Assembly: GCA_023374045.1 (NCBI GenBank)
Contig: CM041779.1
Span: 147,437,485-147,501,484 of the forward strand
Reading direction: 5' to 3'
Source of the DNA: Limonium bicolor
Taxonomy: Eukaryota; Streptophyta; Magnoliopsida; Caryophyllales; Plumbaginaceae
Length of the DNA: 64,000 bases
Part shown: piece by piece, positions 33,442 through 45,709 of the stretch
How the letters are laid out: every line of letters starts with the position of its first letter
Numbering within the stretch: the stretch's first letter is position 1
Program-made: the position numbers and the translations under genes
Notes under the pieces: model-generated
Database searches by the model: none
What the model was told of the DNA's origin: nothing
Seen by the model: only the letters and a program-made list of their open reading frames with translations

Positions 33442-34459
33442 AGTGTCTTATGCAGGTGCACCTCCATGTGGACACCGCAACCAAGCTACGTTACTTGAGG
33501 CTGAAGCTCAAGTGTGGGGGAGCTCCTTTAACAGCAAGCAAAAATAAAATCAGGGGAGTACCAGTTTCTTTAATTTTGCTTTTATTTTAATAAAAACTGC
33601 AGAGGAGCGTTTATGTGCTTAAATGTTTAAATTGTGATCTTTGTGTTATCTCTATTTTATCTACTTACCGAAAAGGTCTTCTAAAACCTTCCCTTGTTTT
33701 TCTAGTGAACAATGAGGACATTGTTCAATTTAAGTGTGGGGGAGTGTGCCCCTTTTCGGTGACATTTTGTGCTTAAATGTTTAATCTCTCCTTATCATGC
33801 GTTTGTCCAATTCAAATATTATGGACCCTTTATATGTGGGTTGTTCTCTTTAAGAATAAATTTGTTATGAATTGTAGGATAAATGGTACAAATTTTAAAA
33901 TATTGATTACTTTTGAGGAGCATTTTATATGCGGTGTGACCAAATAATCTGCAATGGTTGGATTTATTGCTCAGGGTTTCTTTCTGTCTTCTCTCTTAGG
34001 GATTGCTAAGGGTGCTTCTCTGTTAAAAAAAAAGAGAGAAAGAAAATAATAAGGGACTTGTGAGACACCATTGGTAACCAACAAAGAGAGTTGAGTGTTC
34101 TTAAATACAAAGGTGTTATGCCTACATTTCTCATCCCATATGCAAAGTGAAACAAATGCATAAATCTATTTTTTCCTTTTGTTTTTCTTCTCAATGCCCA
34201 TTCTTGAGAGAAGTTGGCCATGGTAAAATTCTCAGAGTCACCTAAAAAGAAACATTTGAAGTACCTTGGATCATACCCGAAACTCTATTTTTATTTTTCC
34301 TGAGAACACCTATGCCACCAGTAGTTAATTTTTCACACTCTCAATAAGTTTAAAGATCATGTTTCCTACCCTCCATAATAATATTGTTAGTATTGAGCAT
34401 TCCCTACTTACTTGGGTACGTGGTTTGCTTGAGGACAAGCAAAAAGAAAGTGTGGGGTG
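33442..34459 (+). mobile_element. 3' internal region of another Gypsy element (Tat/Athila-like)
   Basis: The segment between copy A and an LTR start at 34460 shows no coding frame. It has three purine-rich AAGTGTGGGG motifs (about 33512, 33735, 34448), the last immediately before the LTR and preceded by GCTTGAGGACAAGC. This phrase is typical of the 3' end of plant Tat/Athila-type Gypsy elements. The rest of the element is missing, replaced by copy A. Confidence 0.6.
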
Positions 34460-36226
34460 TGATAAGTGTCCAAATGAGCATGATTTATAGGGTATTTCAT
34501 ATTTATTAACACTTTTCTTGCTCATTTCTCCCTTCGGTAGTTTTCCTCTAGTTTATGTTTTATTGTTTATCTCACAAATTTATTGGTTTAACTGAGGAAA
34601 ACCAAGATGGGATAAAGTAGACAAAGAGACGAACGCATAGACACAAACGGCTCGGAAAACGGAGTCCAAACGAAGAATCTAGAGCCGGTCAAGTTGGAAA
34701 AAATAAGTCGGGACAATATGTGCATGCGGTGCATGGAACCGCCTCTACTACCGCCTGAAATGGAGGCGGACAAAAGGTGGCAACCGCCCTCTGAACCGCC
34801 TTATAAATAGGCGGACAAGAGGAGATGAATTAGACAATGTGCAACCGCTTCATTTTTGGGCGGTAGCCAAGGCGGACGGCTAGAGGTCGACACAGATGTC
34901 CGCATGCTTCATGGGCGGGCGCAAGAGAGGACGCTTAGGCGGACGCGACTAAAATCGCACGCATCACAGTTTTTCTTCGTCGACTTCGCTCGTCGACTTC
35001 GCCCGTCGACCTGCAACTTATCTATCTACTCTTCGCGTTCTGTCCCCTGCAATAAATGAGCAAATCCCTTCACGCGTGATTCACCTCTGTCTGCAATCAT
35101 TCTTCCTTCTCCTTCCTTCCTCTCCTCCTATATAAGCGCACGTAACCTGTGTTAACAGAGAGAGACCATCCATAATACATCGACCACCCATACGACCCAA
35201 CTTCACCACAAACCTCACGCCATCTCATTTCTCTTCTCTCGCCTTCTCCATTTTATTTATTTTACAGTCCACCAAATCCACCTCTAGCCCTACGTATACA
35301 AAATAGCAGAGTGAGCCGGAGTGATTACGGATGATTTCTATTACTTTGTCTCTGTCTATCTATTTAATATGTTAGGCTAGTTTACGTATACTCTGGGAAC
35401 GGTTATTATGTGTTTGTATTAATTATGCAATATTTCTACTAGTTTATTTTATATACAGTTTGTTACGCTTAAAGGTTATCTCGCACCTTTTTAATAAATG
35501 TCATGATGAATTTATTAAACTGCTTTACTAAATCTATTTTGATCATACCGGTGATAAATAGATAGGTTAATTAAGACGTAAAACTGGAGGAAACTTGTTA
35601 TGATTTAATAAGTTAGTATTCAGTTGCAAATGTAATTCCTCAATACTCATCTGCCGTTTACAGGCATTTTGCTGAACCTTGATTAGAACCTTCATTTCAG
35701 GTAAACGAGTTCTTTTGAGTCTATGACTTAGACCTTAAGAAATAACAGGAACCTTGCCAAATTATTAAACCAGTAGAGATAGCTTAATTATGCAGATTAT
35801 AATAACCTGACCCAGAGTTCCATTTAATTTATCTATTAACTTAGTTTATTTTATCTTTCTTTTTATTTTACAAGTCAATAATCCCCCCTCCGTGACACGC
35901 TTAGGTACTATAATATGTATATTAGTCCCACGGTTCGACATCCGGTCGCTTACAATTCACTATACTACCACGACCGGGATTTGTTTGCAGCCCGACGTTT
36001 ATTTTGAGTTTTTAATTTCTTTTCTTTTAATTTTACACCAGTTTAACCACTCACGATATAACGTCTGCAGTTAGTCACACAAATAGTTTCCTTTCGAAAT
36101 TCATTCAGCTCAGTTTAGCGTTTCTCAAAAACATTCCATAAAGTTCGTTACCAAAAGTATCTGAGTACGAGAGATCGTACCTGATTAGCGCTGTAGCAGT
36201 CCTAGTAGACGCGTGCAAACATTCAA
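34460..36226 (+). repeat. LTR of the Tat/Athila-like element (right boundary uncertain)
   Basis: It begins TGATAAGTGTCC right after the purine tract. A TATA box (CTATATAAG) is at 35129-35137. The segment near 35920-35970 (CCCACGGTTCGACATCCGG) resembles the distal part of plant Gypsy LTRs. I place the end near an ACACA at about 36226, but with no partner LTR and a gap at 36374 this is a guess. No gene is seen within it. Confidence 0.5.
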
Positions 36227-36373
36227 CACACTCTGAGGAATATTAAAGGTAGTATTCATCAATAACTTGTAGCCTAAGTTAAACTTAAACAAATTCCTCA
36301 CTCTTATTTCCTAAGTCTCAAATGTCTTTTAAGCCCCCTTAAATGTTATGTAATCGTTGACTTATCTTAGAAG

Positions 36374-36873
36374 NNNNNNNNNNNNNNNNNNNNNNNNNNN
36401 NNNNNNNNNNNNNNNNNNNNNNNNNNNNNNNNNNNNNNNNNNNNNNNNNNNNNNNNNNNNNNNNNNNNNNNNNNNNNNNNNNNNNNNNNNNNNNNNNNNN
36501 NNNNNNNNNNNNNNNNNNNNNNNNNNNNNNNNNNNNNNNNNNNNNNNNNNNNNNNNNNNNNNNNNNNNNNNNNNNNNNNNNNNNNNNNNNNNNNNNNNNN
36601 NNNNNNNNNNNNNNNNNNNNNNNNNNNNNNNNNNNNNNNNNNNNNNNNNNNNNNNNNNNNNNNNNNNNNNNNNNNNNNNNNNNNNNNNNNNNNNNNNNNN
36701 NNNNNNNNNNNNNNNNNNNNNNNNNNNNNNNNNNNNNNNNNNNNNNNNNNNNNNNNNNNNNNNNNNNNNNNNNNNNNNNNNNNNNNNNNNNNNNNNNNNN
36801 NNNNNNNNNNNNNNNNNNNNNNNNNNNNNNNNNNNNNNNNNNNNNNNNNNNNNNNNNNNNNNNNNNNNNNNNN
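36374..36873. other. Assembly gap, 500 N
   Basis: Exactly 500 unknown bases, a conventional placeholder for a gap of unknown size. Frames crossing it are meaningless. Confidence 0.98.
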
Positions 36874-37250
36874 TTTTTTATTTTTGCACTTTTATTTTGT
36901 AAGTTATAACATTTTGAAAAAAATTATTATTTCTCTCTCCTCCTTCCATCTCCTCCTCCTTTTGTGTGTGTTGTTTCTTTTCTTTTCCTTTTTCTTATTT
37001 TCTTCTCTTGCCTTTAATTGAGCCAATAATATATTAACATAGGCATGAAACCATATTACAAGGTGAGGCAAGCAGCTCCATGGTCTCCGTGTCCAATAGG
37101 AAATCCAAGATACCCAGCGGTCAAAATACTCCAAAAATTTGGACCAAAAAAAAAATACTCCAAAAATAATTTGCGTTTGTTGGAGCCTAATATTAAAGGC
37201 GACGGATGACCAAAAACATTTAGGAATGTATATATCCAGTACAACTCGAA
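36874..37250. other. Intergenic sequence, nothing recognised
   Basis: AT-rich with a pyrimidine-rich start (36930-37015). No gene, terminus or tandem repeat that I can support. Confidence 0.5.
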
Positions 37251-38247
37251 GTTACTCAATGTTTTTTTTTATTAGTAGCTGATCAACAGCAATAAGGCAA
37301 TACTAGTGCTCTTGAAGAGCGATTCTTGCCAAGGCAGTAAGCATATAAACAATAGAGAACAATCAAGTAAAAGAAAACAGTGCAAAGTACATGAAACTAG
37401 AGCAAAAAGAAACTTTAGGCAAGAAGAAATTCTGCTAAGTTAGTCATCGATAGCAGCAGTTGGTAGGGGATTTGCTTCAGAGAATTAGACTTTTTATTCC
37501 ATTCTATGATACTTCTCTTGGTGGGGCTTCTGATGATCATTTTAGTAGGCCGGGTTCTGAGCCGATTGGCCCTCAGGCTCAATTGATGGAGGATGATTTA
37601 GAGGATATTGGCCTTAGGAGCCTTTTCAAGGACCCGGAATTTCCCCCTGGGTTCGAACCAGCTAGAGGTCCTTCCATTTTGGGAGATGACCCTGAGGAGA
37701 TAGTTGTTAAAGAGGAAGCAAGACAAACTCTCATCTTTGCCAAGCAGCTCGGATGCACCGTCCCTAACGAGAAGCTTGCACTATCCAATTATGAAGAGAT
37801 CATTCGAAAACAGAAAGCGAGCTGCGGGAGTTGTCACAGCGAGAGTGAAGACTCAAAAGAGGAGTCTGATAATTGCTCTAGGAGTATTTCTAAAGAAAAG
37901 GGCAAGAGAGTTCGTGGGACTGGACCCCTGGGTTTTAGTAAGTTTTCAAGAGCTACTAAGGTGGTCATGCGGGGCAAGAAGAAGGCTAAGTAGACTTAAG
38001 GGTCCCTCTTAGCTAGTAAGATTAGTAAGGCTAGAAAGGATATACGTTCAGACTGGAGATCAAGTATTTGTCCCTTTCAGTAACGTTTTTTCACTATGTT
38101 TTTTGTTCTTGTACTTTCTCTAAATTGTCCTTAAGCGGGAAAGGCATTCATGCCTTAGTACTGCTATGTAAGCTGGGCAACCAGCCAATTATCAAAAAAA
38201 AAAATCAGGAGCTATGTCTTCAAAAACATTCCTGTTACTCAATGTTT
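37251..38247 (+). mobile_element. Internally deleted LINE-like insertion with 14-bp direct repeats
   Basis: The 14-mer GTTACTCAATGTTT occurs at 37251-37264 and 38234-38247 and probably is the target duplication. Between them is a plus-strand frame resembling the C-terminal tail of plant LINE ORF1 proteins, then a short untranslated part and an A-run (38196-38206). About 30 bp separate the A-run from the right repeat, which is unusual. No endonuclease or reverse transcriptase is present. Confidence 0.5.
37460..37993 (+). CDS. LINE ORF1-like C-terminal fragment, 177 residues or fewer
   Basis: An open frame with an acidic region containing FPPGFEPARGP (residues ~61-71), a helical segment EEARQTLIFAKQLGCTVPNE (~85-104), a Ser/Glu-rich stretch, and a very basic end (RGKKKAK). 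The helix-then-basic-tail pattern resembles the end of ORF1 in plant L1-type LINEs, where it follows DUF4283 and zinc knuckles, both missing here. The ATG at 37460 is merely the first in frame; the true start may be lost. It is not a clear member of any host family. Function, if any, is unknown. Confidence 0.4.
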   Translation: MVGDLLQRIRLFIPFYDTSLGGASDDHFSRPGSEPIGPQAQLMEDDLEDIGLRSLFKDPEFPPGFEPARGPSILGDDPEEIVVKEEARQTLIFAKQLGCTVPNEKLALSNYEEIIRKQKASCGSCHSESEDSKEESDNCSRSISKEKGKRVRGTGPLGFSKFSRATKVVMRGKKKAK

Positions 38248-39214
38248 GGTTAAACAAGCACAACTTTTTGAAAGAATACTTACAGAGTAAGGTAAAATCT
38301 ACTGTTAACTGCGACCAAAAAAATAAAATCTACTGTTAATTATAAGAGAAAAACACCATGGCTCTGTTCGACAACAAGATTAATCAGACCACAATCTGAA
38401 CGCAGCCTGTGCCAGATTAAACTTGTTTTGTGAGTGATATAGTGGGACCCAGTAAAAATGAAAACAAATAATAACATGACACCTGCACTAAGGGATGTTA
38501 AACATTTAGCTAGCTTTATTTGATAGATGTCACTTTATTACTGGTTGATTTTTTCTACCATAGTATACTTGTTGGTCTGCTATTAGTTAACCCATGATTA
38601 ACTCAGGAGATGAATCTAAACGCGGCAAATGCCGCGTCCCAACGAACGGGGCCTAATTCTCTCTTGGACGCGGTGCAGTTTTTTTTGGCGACCAGCGAAC
38701 GGGCTCATAGGTAAAAAATGATAACACCTTTTTGTTTTCTCTATTTTCCACAAAATGATAGAAAAATGCCAAAGTATATCCATTGACAAATATAATACTA
38801 ATGTTAGTTTATTGCAATCAAAGTCTCATATGACAAGACTGAAGCAAGATAAGACATCAATAAATGAGCTGAGTGGAAGAGTGTTAACTATCTCTGCCTG
38901 CAACCATGGTATGAATCTAATTATATGTTCAAGCTGCACCCAAAAACACGATAGCTCTGAAAGTCCAGGCCACTTGATTTGGACACGCGAGTAGGTTGGG
39001 AGGGTCCAATCAATAAACGGTAAGCCAAACAACCACGCATGCGGACTTTAAAGATGGGACACACACAATTGGGACTTTTTTTTTTTGTTGGCTTAGTGCT
39101 TTCTTTTGTTGTGTTACTTGAATTGCTTCGCGTTGCTGTGTCCTCCTTATCGTAATCGACCGACCGCCTTAGTGCTGCTCAACGTGCGAGCGAACGCGAC
39201 ATCTGCACATCGAC
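38248..39214. other. Intergenic sequence with a possible MITE
   Basis: It contains an imperfect terminal inverted pair, GGCTCTGTTCG at about 38360 and CGAACGGGGCC at about 38643 (9 of 11 matching), spanning roughly 290 bp. No matching target duplication was found. No gene is recognised in this interval. Confidence 0.35.
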
Positions 39215-39222
39215 CCAATAGC

Positions 39223-40439
39223 TAGATCTGGCAATTCAGGTCACTCGGTTCGGGTTTGGTTCGGTTCGGCTCGGGTCGGGTTAATTTGTAGATATTTACT
39301 ATCTGGTTTGGTTCGGATCGGATCGGGTTCAATGATTTAAATTAAAATCGGGTGATTTCGTTTGGTTGAGTTCAGATTTGGGTGCTTTCGGCTCGGGTTA
39401 GCCTTTGAGTCATTCAGTTTTTCGGGTTATAGGTCAAATTCAGGTGACTTATCCGGGTTTAATTGACAAAAATTTTAAAGTACGAATTTTAAGCAACCTT
39501 TGTAACTTGCATTGATTTTCATATGCGGCTCCAAATTCTTTTAATATAGTGTTACTGTTGATCAAGACTGCTATTGTGTATAGGTTGGATAAAATCAAAC
39601 TGGATGACAAATTTTGTAAATGAATTTAAACTATACATCTATTAATTGTATAGACTAAGTATAAATTAAGCTTTTGTGAATTAGTGGTCAATATTCAGCA
39701 ATCGACGTCCAGTCTACCCCGCCAACGCCGACGTCGTGCCTCCTGTCATTCGTCACACCCTGAGCTCATCACCTCGCACAAGCGTCGCACATCTACACCC
39801 ATCCATCACCGCCTCGCACAAGCGTCACACGGCCACGCCCATCCATCAACATTCAAACCATTCCTAAGTCCTAAATATAAAGAAACCTAAGTTTATAAAA
39901 TATAGAGTAATATAAAATAGTAATGATACACATTACATTGTCTTATAAAACATTTTAAAGCAAAACATCTATAGTTTGTAGCAAAACATCCATGTGTGGG
40001 AAGAGTAACAACATAATTTATGAATGTTTTATTACAACAAGGCTTGAGATGCTTGAAGATTGAAGATGTTCAATATTATATATATCGTTTGAAAGCAATG
40101 AACACTTATTGGATGTCTAAATCTCCATTATGTGTTTTTGGTTTCAAGATTATTTTTATAGTTGGAACAACTATAGTAGATTTAGATTTAGCAAAACATT
40201 CGGGTGGATTTGGTTCAGGTTGATTCGGTTCGGGTTGATTTGGTTCGGGTGGATTCGGTTCGGGTAAATTCGGTTCGGGTGGATTCGGTTATACCAAATT
40301 TCGGTTTGATTCGGTTTTAGTTTGGTTCGGTTCGGATTTTCGGGTCACATTTCGGGTCACGTTATTCCGTTTAAATTCAGGTTCGAATCGGGTTAGATCG
40401 GTTCGGTTTTTCTGGTTCGGGTCACCTTTGTCAGGTCTA
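39223..40439. mobile_element. Non-autonomous hAT transposon, 1217 bp
   Basis: Flanked by a perfect 8-bp target duplication CCAATAGC (39215-39222 and 40440-40447). The termini are related inverted repeats: TAGATCTGGCAATTCAGGTCA on the left and, on the minus strand from 40439, TAGACCTGACAAAGGTGACC. Both ends carry dense GGTTCGG repeats (39240-39440 and 40200-40420), mostly in direct orientation. An 8-bp duplication and TAG-start termini are hAT features. No transposase is encoded, so it depends on another hAT element. Confidence 0.88.
40200..40420. repeat. GATTCGGTTCGGGT tandem repeats at the right end of the hAT element
   Basis: Irregular repeats of GGTTCGGGTTGATTCGG type; a related run is at 39240-39440. 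These probably act as the subterminal repeats of the element. Confidence 0.75.
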
Positions 40440-40447
40440 CCAATAGC

Positions 40448-41833
40448 TAACCCATTTTTTTCGTTCCCGCCGGAATGTAATAATGTGAAGAAACGTGCAT
40501 TGATCTGAATATATATATGGCTCAAATTAGCAAGGTATGTCCATCAGTCCGAGTCACAATCACAGCTAGCTAGGCTCTAGGTACCTTTGCTTGTCAATGG
40601 ATTTGGGAAGATTTTCCCACCTAAGGCAGACAATTCAAAGAACAAAACATGAAGAAGTTGGCAGCTTGGACGCCAGTTTTGGAACGGCGCGTTATCCACC
40701 CTGAAACTGAAAAGAGAGAGACAAAAGAGGCGAATAACAAAACTTACAAATCAAGCCCAATGCTTCATTGGTGAAATGATGTGATGCTTATTGCTGGGTA
40801 AACCAAGAGGTTGAAGAAGTGGGTCAAAGTAGGCGGCTGGGAAACAAAATAGAATCAGCAGATTAATGAATAAAGAGGATTGAAAAAGAATATACTTTGT
40901 TGTTTTTTATCTGTTTGTTTGTGTAGAAGAAATGGAAATAAATAATCAGTATTGATTAATGGTTAAATGTCAGTGGTTATTAATTAGCAATCAACATCCA
41001 CCGCTCACTCGTCAATGTTGTTAGTTATCGGTCAATGACCATGTATCATCGATCAAAATATGACGGAAGAGTGAATCCCATTCCCTAATAGATCAAATTA
41101 GAGGATTTGGATTAATCCCATCTCATTTTCCTTTCTAGAAAGGGAACTACCTAGACAAAACGATATTATTCACTTCCATTTTCTAATTACCCAAAAGTTA
41201 ATGTTTAGATTTATGGAATACAGTATTTATCATTTTATTCTTATTACAAATTATTTTAATTAATGTTAAAACTATGAGAAAAATATATAGAAACCGTTTT
41301 ATTTTAATTTTTGTACGGAAAGTGTGAAAAAAAGAAGAAGAGATCAAATTAGAAGTGAATGCTAGAAACGCTTATAATATCTTATATTTTCGCAAATTTT
41401 AAAACACAAGAAATGTAATTTACGGTTAATTTCTTTTAGAAAAGTTGTCAGGTCATACAATTCATGTGATCTGCTACTGTGACTTATTGACAATATTTAA
41501 CGCCTTGTTTGTGTTGTTATTTTTATGGTATATTTGACGACATGTTTACAGGATGAACCAAACTAGCTCCAAAATAGTATGCCGAAACAGACTTACAACA
41601 TGTTTTAGCAACCAACAATTCAACTAATGTTCAAACAAACTAACTCACTAATAAAAAGTAATTAATCAAACTTGATAAAAAAAAACAGACCAAATAATTA
41701 AAACCCACCATAAGACAAGCTCACAAATATTAAATTATATATGACAAACGACGCAGACTTGGATATATGGTCCACGTATAATTATTGAGCATCTTACTCT
41801 TAAAAAGGCTTACCATCTTTAATGAACGTGCTT
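40448..41833. other. Intergenic sequence, no gene recognised
   Basis: AT-rich unique-looking DNA between the hAT element and the LTR element at 41834. No long frame, tRNA or tandem repeat supported. Confidence 0.5.
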
Positions 41834-44800
41834 TGTTGCGTCCCAATTTTTTTTCTCTTTTTTTTTCTTTCTAATTTCTGATTTACAAGAGGAGTTTATG
41901 ACAATTCTAATTGTTATTATATTAGCTTCGGGAGGAAGGATCTTCTGTTTCGATTTTATTTATGTTAGTAAAGAATTACTAACTTCCTTTTTCTTCCCTT
42001 CCTTATTTAAATTAATTATTCTTTCTTTTATCTTATTTATTTTAGGTTAGGGATGGGAGTTGCTAGTTTTTATTTTTATTTTCCTCTTCTACCTTTGACG
42101 CATAGACGACAGTTTACACCTCAATCTCCCTCTCCTCCTTGTTCTTCTCTCCAAGTAAAGTTCCTCCCTTTGCATCATTCTCATCCAATCTCACTCAAAT
42201 CTAAATTGTTGGAATTATTTGCGTGTGGATCCATTCGTCTGTCAATGGTCTTCGAGGTTTGTAGAAGGTATTCCTATTCTGTTTCTTGTTGAGTTCTTCT
42301 CTCATTTTCTAATTTTTTTGGGAATTATGGGATTATTCAGTCGAGATTCGTTGTTTGAGGAGGGATTCGAAGAGGGCGATGTGTGGAGTCGTGGAAGAGA
42401 TTCGCTTTGCGTCGGATGTGAGGTAGGTGGTAGATGGATTCGGTGTGGGTGTGCTCACCCATGGGGATTCTAGATCTTGTTTCGTTTCTGAATCTGTTTG
42501 CTTTGATATTTAATTTCGATGTGAATCTGGATTGATTTTGATTTACGTTTTTGCTCCGCTTAAACCCCATGGTGTTTTGTTTTATTACCTACTTTGATAT
42601 GGAAAGTGTTATGTTCATTATAATTTTTGACAAACTAGTACTCTTAATTCGACGAATATGCTTTTGATAAAGTGGATTGCTACTACTCTCCTTCTGATTT
42701 TGTTTTCATGCCGATTTCATACTATATATATATAACTACAGAAACTAATGTTTTGATTTCTACGATTATCTCTACACCCGTATAATTGGGATTCGGATTT
42801 GATCTCGCAGTTCGATCGAGTTCACTATTACTGTAAGTTTGATTTGCACTATAATAATGTGTTTGTAGTTAAAACGTATTTAAACTTTCGCATTGATAGT
42901 GGTATTCTTATAAGCACAATCCGGCACTATTTTAATACGAAATCGATCACTTTGAACTTTATGCATGTACAGATTACGAAGATCTTCTTTTTCACATATA
43001 TCACCATTTAAATGATATTTTTGTACATATGTCTAACCGGTAAGTTTTGCATCGATTTCACGCATTGCTACAGTTTTATATATACATATATATTATATGT
43101 TTCTACTCTACGTCATATTGATATAAGATTATACAATCCTTGCTTCTTGTACAAATATTTGTATACCCATTTTCGAAATGAGAAGATTTGATATTCTTTC
43201 TGTATAACTACAAGCATTATGGCCGTACATATGTATATGTGTTGTAAATGATTTTCCGACTAGAGATTTGTATTTATATCTTTACTATTTTCCTAATCGT
43301 AATTTATATACTTACTTGCGTGAATCATAATAAGGATTTGGATTTTGAGATCTTAAAAGACAAATGGTAATGTCTTATCATTGGCCACCGTTTATTAGTT
43401 TGAATTACTTTGTAGTCAAACTTTGCAATTATTTATATTACTTTGCATATAGATATATTTTAATAGTGTTTTGCTAACCGATTTGATCTTTACTTATTTA
43501 TATACATATAAGGAGTATATGTATAACCATGTTAAGAACCAGCGTCGGATAATATTATTTTTTAAAAACATCAAACTTTGTTGTCGTGCGTTCCTATGAT
43601 TTAATTGTAACTAACAGTATCTTTTGTTTGATTAACGGATGTTTTACTGCTTGATAATGTTTTCCGTGGATATGATTACTATTATTGTTACTATTTTTAA
43701 TTGTATTTTGTTAATGACTCAATTTATATTTTTATCTTTACGTATATTATAAATACGCTATTAGTGATTTTATGGAAACGTCGTACACACTAGTATATTT
43801 TGCCAATAATGTAATCAAGTTCGTTCACTTTACAATCAACTATTCGTAAGTTTTGGTTAGCTATATGTATACACGCCTACGTTTATATGCGAGTTATAGT
43901 TCGGTTTTGGGATTTGAACTATATGAATATGTTTTGTGAAATAATTTGTTTTTGGGACCTAGTTTATTGCTTTCTGAGCCGTGGATGACTGGGTCGAGTT
44001 ATCCCGTAGCGCGCTGCGTAGGACGTCCTTCTGTATCTGTATCACGGGCATCTCCCCGTTTTGTTATCTGGGGTCGACGGGCCCATTCTGTTATCTGGAG
44101 TCGACAGACTCATTCTGTTATCTGGGGTCTTCAGACCTGTTCTGTTATCTGAGGTCTCATGACCTATTCTGTATGCTCTGAACTAGGGTCCCTTTAAAAC
44201 TTTGTTTTCGATAACGTTCTGATGTGTATAAGATTCTGATTTGCTTCTGTTCAGTTTTGAGCGTTGGCAGCTTCAGACATGAGACCCTGCTTTGTGCTTT
44301 GTCTCATTCTGTGAGTGTGGTTTCAACTTCGTTCGTCTCCTCTGTTTTGTCAGCCTTGGTTTATGGTTTCCGTTTTGCGAAGATTAGATTTGTATTGCAA
44401 ATGAGTTTTGTAAAGAAACTATGCTTATGTTTTGTTTCCTTCTTTTGATGGTCTATATGTGACTTATGATTTCTGAAAAACCTTATAGTTTTTGTAAAAG
44501 TCTTCCACTGTCAAGCTATACCCTTTTGACCTCTGTTTCGCTCTGCTTTGCATTTGACTTTGTATCGTTTGTTGAGCTTTCGTTTGATTTTGATTTTGAA
44601 TCTGATTTGCTAACTTATATCTATATAAGCTATGTTCTGTAAAAATGTTTTGAGCATGCTTATGCTGATGAAGTTTATCACTTACTGAGCTGTGGTTTGC
44701 TCACCCCTATTCATTTAACATTTTGCAGGTTTAGCTCTATTTGAAGGCTTCTGCTTCTGTTTCTACTTTTAGTTTTTCTTTGTGGGCTTTGTGAGTGTTT

Positions 44801-45012
44801 GTGGCTTCGTAGCCTTTGTATTTATTTTAGACTTCTGCTTTGTAATTCTTCGGCTTCCGTTTTGTAATCTGTGAGACAGTGAGCATTATTTATGTAATAG
44901 AAGAGCATTTGTATCTGTTTGGGATTCGTTAGAGAGTAGCCTTGCATGTCTTAGGTAGTAAGCGTGCGGCGTGTGATGGTCTCAGAACCAGGGTGGTTTT
45001 GGGGTCGTTACA
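41834..45012 (+). repeat. 5' LTR of the LARD-like element, 3179 bp
   Basis: TG...CA termini. TATA box TATATAAG at 44622-44629. It contains a short degenerate repeat TTCTGTTATCTGGGGTC with four to five copies at 44070-44170. No coding frame is supported. Confidence 0.93.
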
Positions 45013-45017
45013 TTTAG

Positions 45018-45029
45018 TGGTATCAGAGC
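45018..45029 (+). other. Primer-binding site of the LARD-like element
   Basis: TGGTATCAGAGC, five bases after the LTR end; initiator methionine tRNA type. Confidence 0.9.
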
Positions 45030-45695
45030 TAGGTTTGCTTTTCATTGGGTTTGTGGGTGTCTGCATGTCTACGCTTCTGTGTCTTTGTCTACTATATGCT
45101 ATGTGTTGACTGTTGCATGATTTGTCTGCTATCTGGTGTCGGTTATGTGTGTCTGCTCTGTGGTTGTCCGCCATCAGAGTAGTGCAGCAGAAGCGTAGTG
45201 TTTGTCTGCGTGTATTCTGAGTTTTGAGTGTGAGTTTGAGGGAGTCAGGTCCTTTGGGAAAGGATGTCGTTTGAGAGTTCAGGTGTGATTCAGTTGTGAG
45301 CTTTGGTGGTGTGTTTGTGTGGTGTGCTGTGTGTGAGTTCAGATGTGTTGGGTTGTGTGATGTGAGCGAGAGGTGTGCTTGGTCCTTTTAATGAGAACGT
45401 CTTTCAAGAGTTGAGAGTTGTCTGGCTTTTAGGATGAGCCCTTAGAAGTTTCTGCTACGTTTTTCCGTCCGTCAGCAGCGAGTTTGAGTGTTGTTCCTGT
45501 TCCTTTAGGCTTAGCCTATAATAATCTTCTACTTCATTTCTTCTGTCAGTTCTGAGAGATAGCGTTTTGTGAGTTTCAAGCTTTTGAGAGGTGTGAGATC
45601 TCGTCAGTGTGTATTAGTTTTCGTAGTATCTAGCACTCGGAATGCATTTGATTATATTCTGAGTTTCATTGAATTTCGAGGACGAAATTCTTTTT

Positions 45696-45709
45696 AAAGA
45701 GGGGTATAA
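45696..45709 (+). other. Polypurine tract of the LARD-like element
   Basis: AAAGAGGGGTATAA directly before the 3' LTR start TGTTGCG. Confidence 0.85.

Larger units (their letters stand above)
45013..45709 (+). other. Internal domain of the LARD-like element, non-coding
   Basis: 697 bp from primer site to polypurine tract, GT-rich, with no frame above background. The end reads TTCGAGGACGAAATTC then AAAGAGGGGTATAA, the usual 3' end of plant Gypsy elements, so the autonomous partner is probably Gypsy. Confidence 0.8.

Noticed and set aside
36357..36902. An open frame of 181 codons
   Set aside because: It consists of the 500-N gap.
38360..38653. Confident MITE call from GGCTCTGTTCG...CGAACGGGGCC
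   Set aside because: Only 11 bp of imperfect inverted repeat and no matching target duplication, so it is mentioned only as a possibility in the interval entry.
39684..39890. A 68-codon frame inside the hAT element
   Set aside because: His/Ser/Arg-rich, no hAT dimerisation or BED motif; not supported as transposase.
42053..42473. Frames starting MGVASFYFYFP, repeated at 45934
   Set aside because: They lie in the LTRs of the non-autonomous element and are shifted by indels between copies; no known domain.
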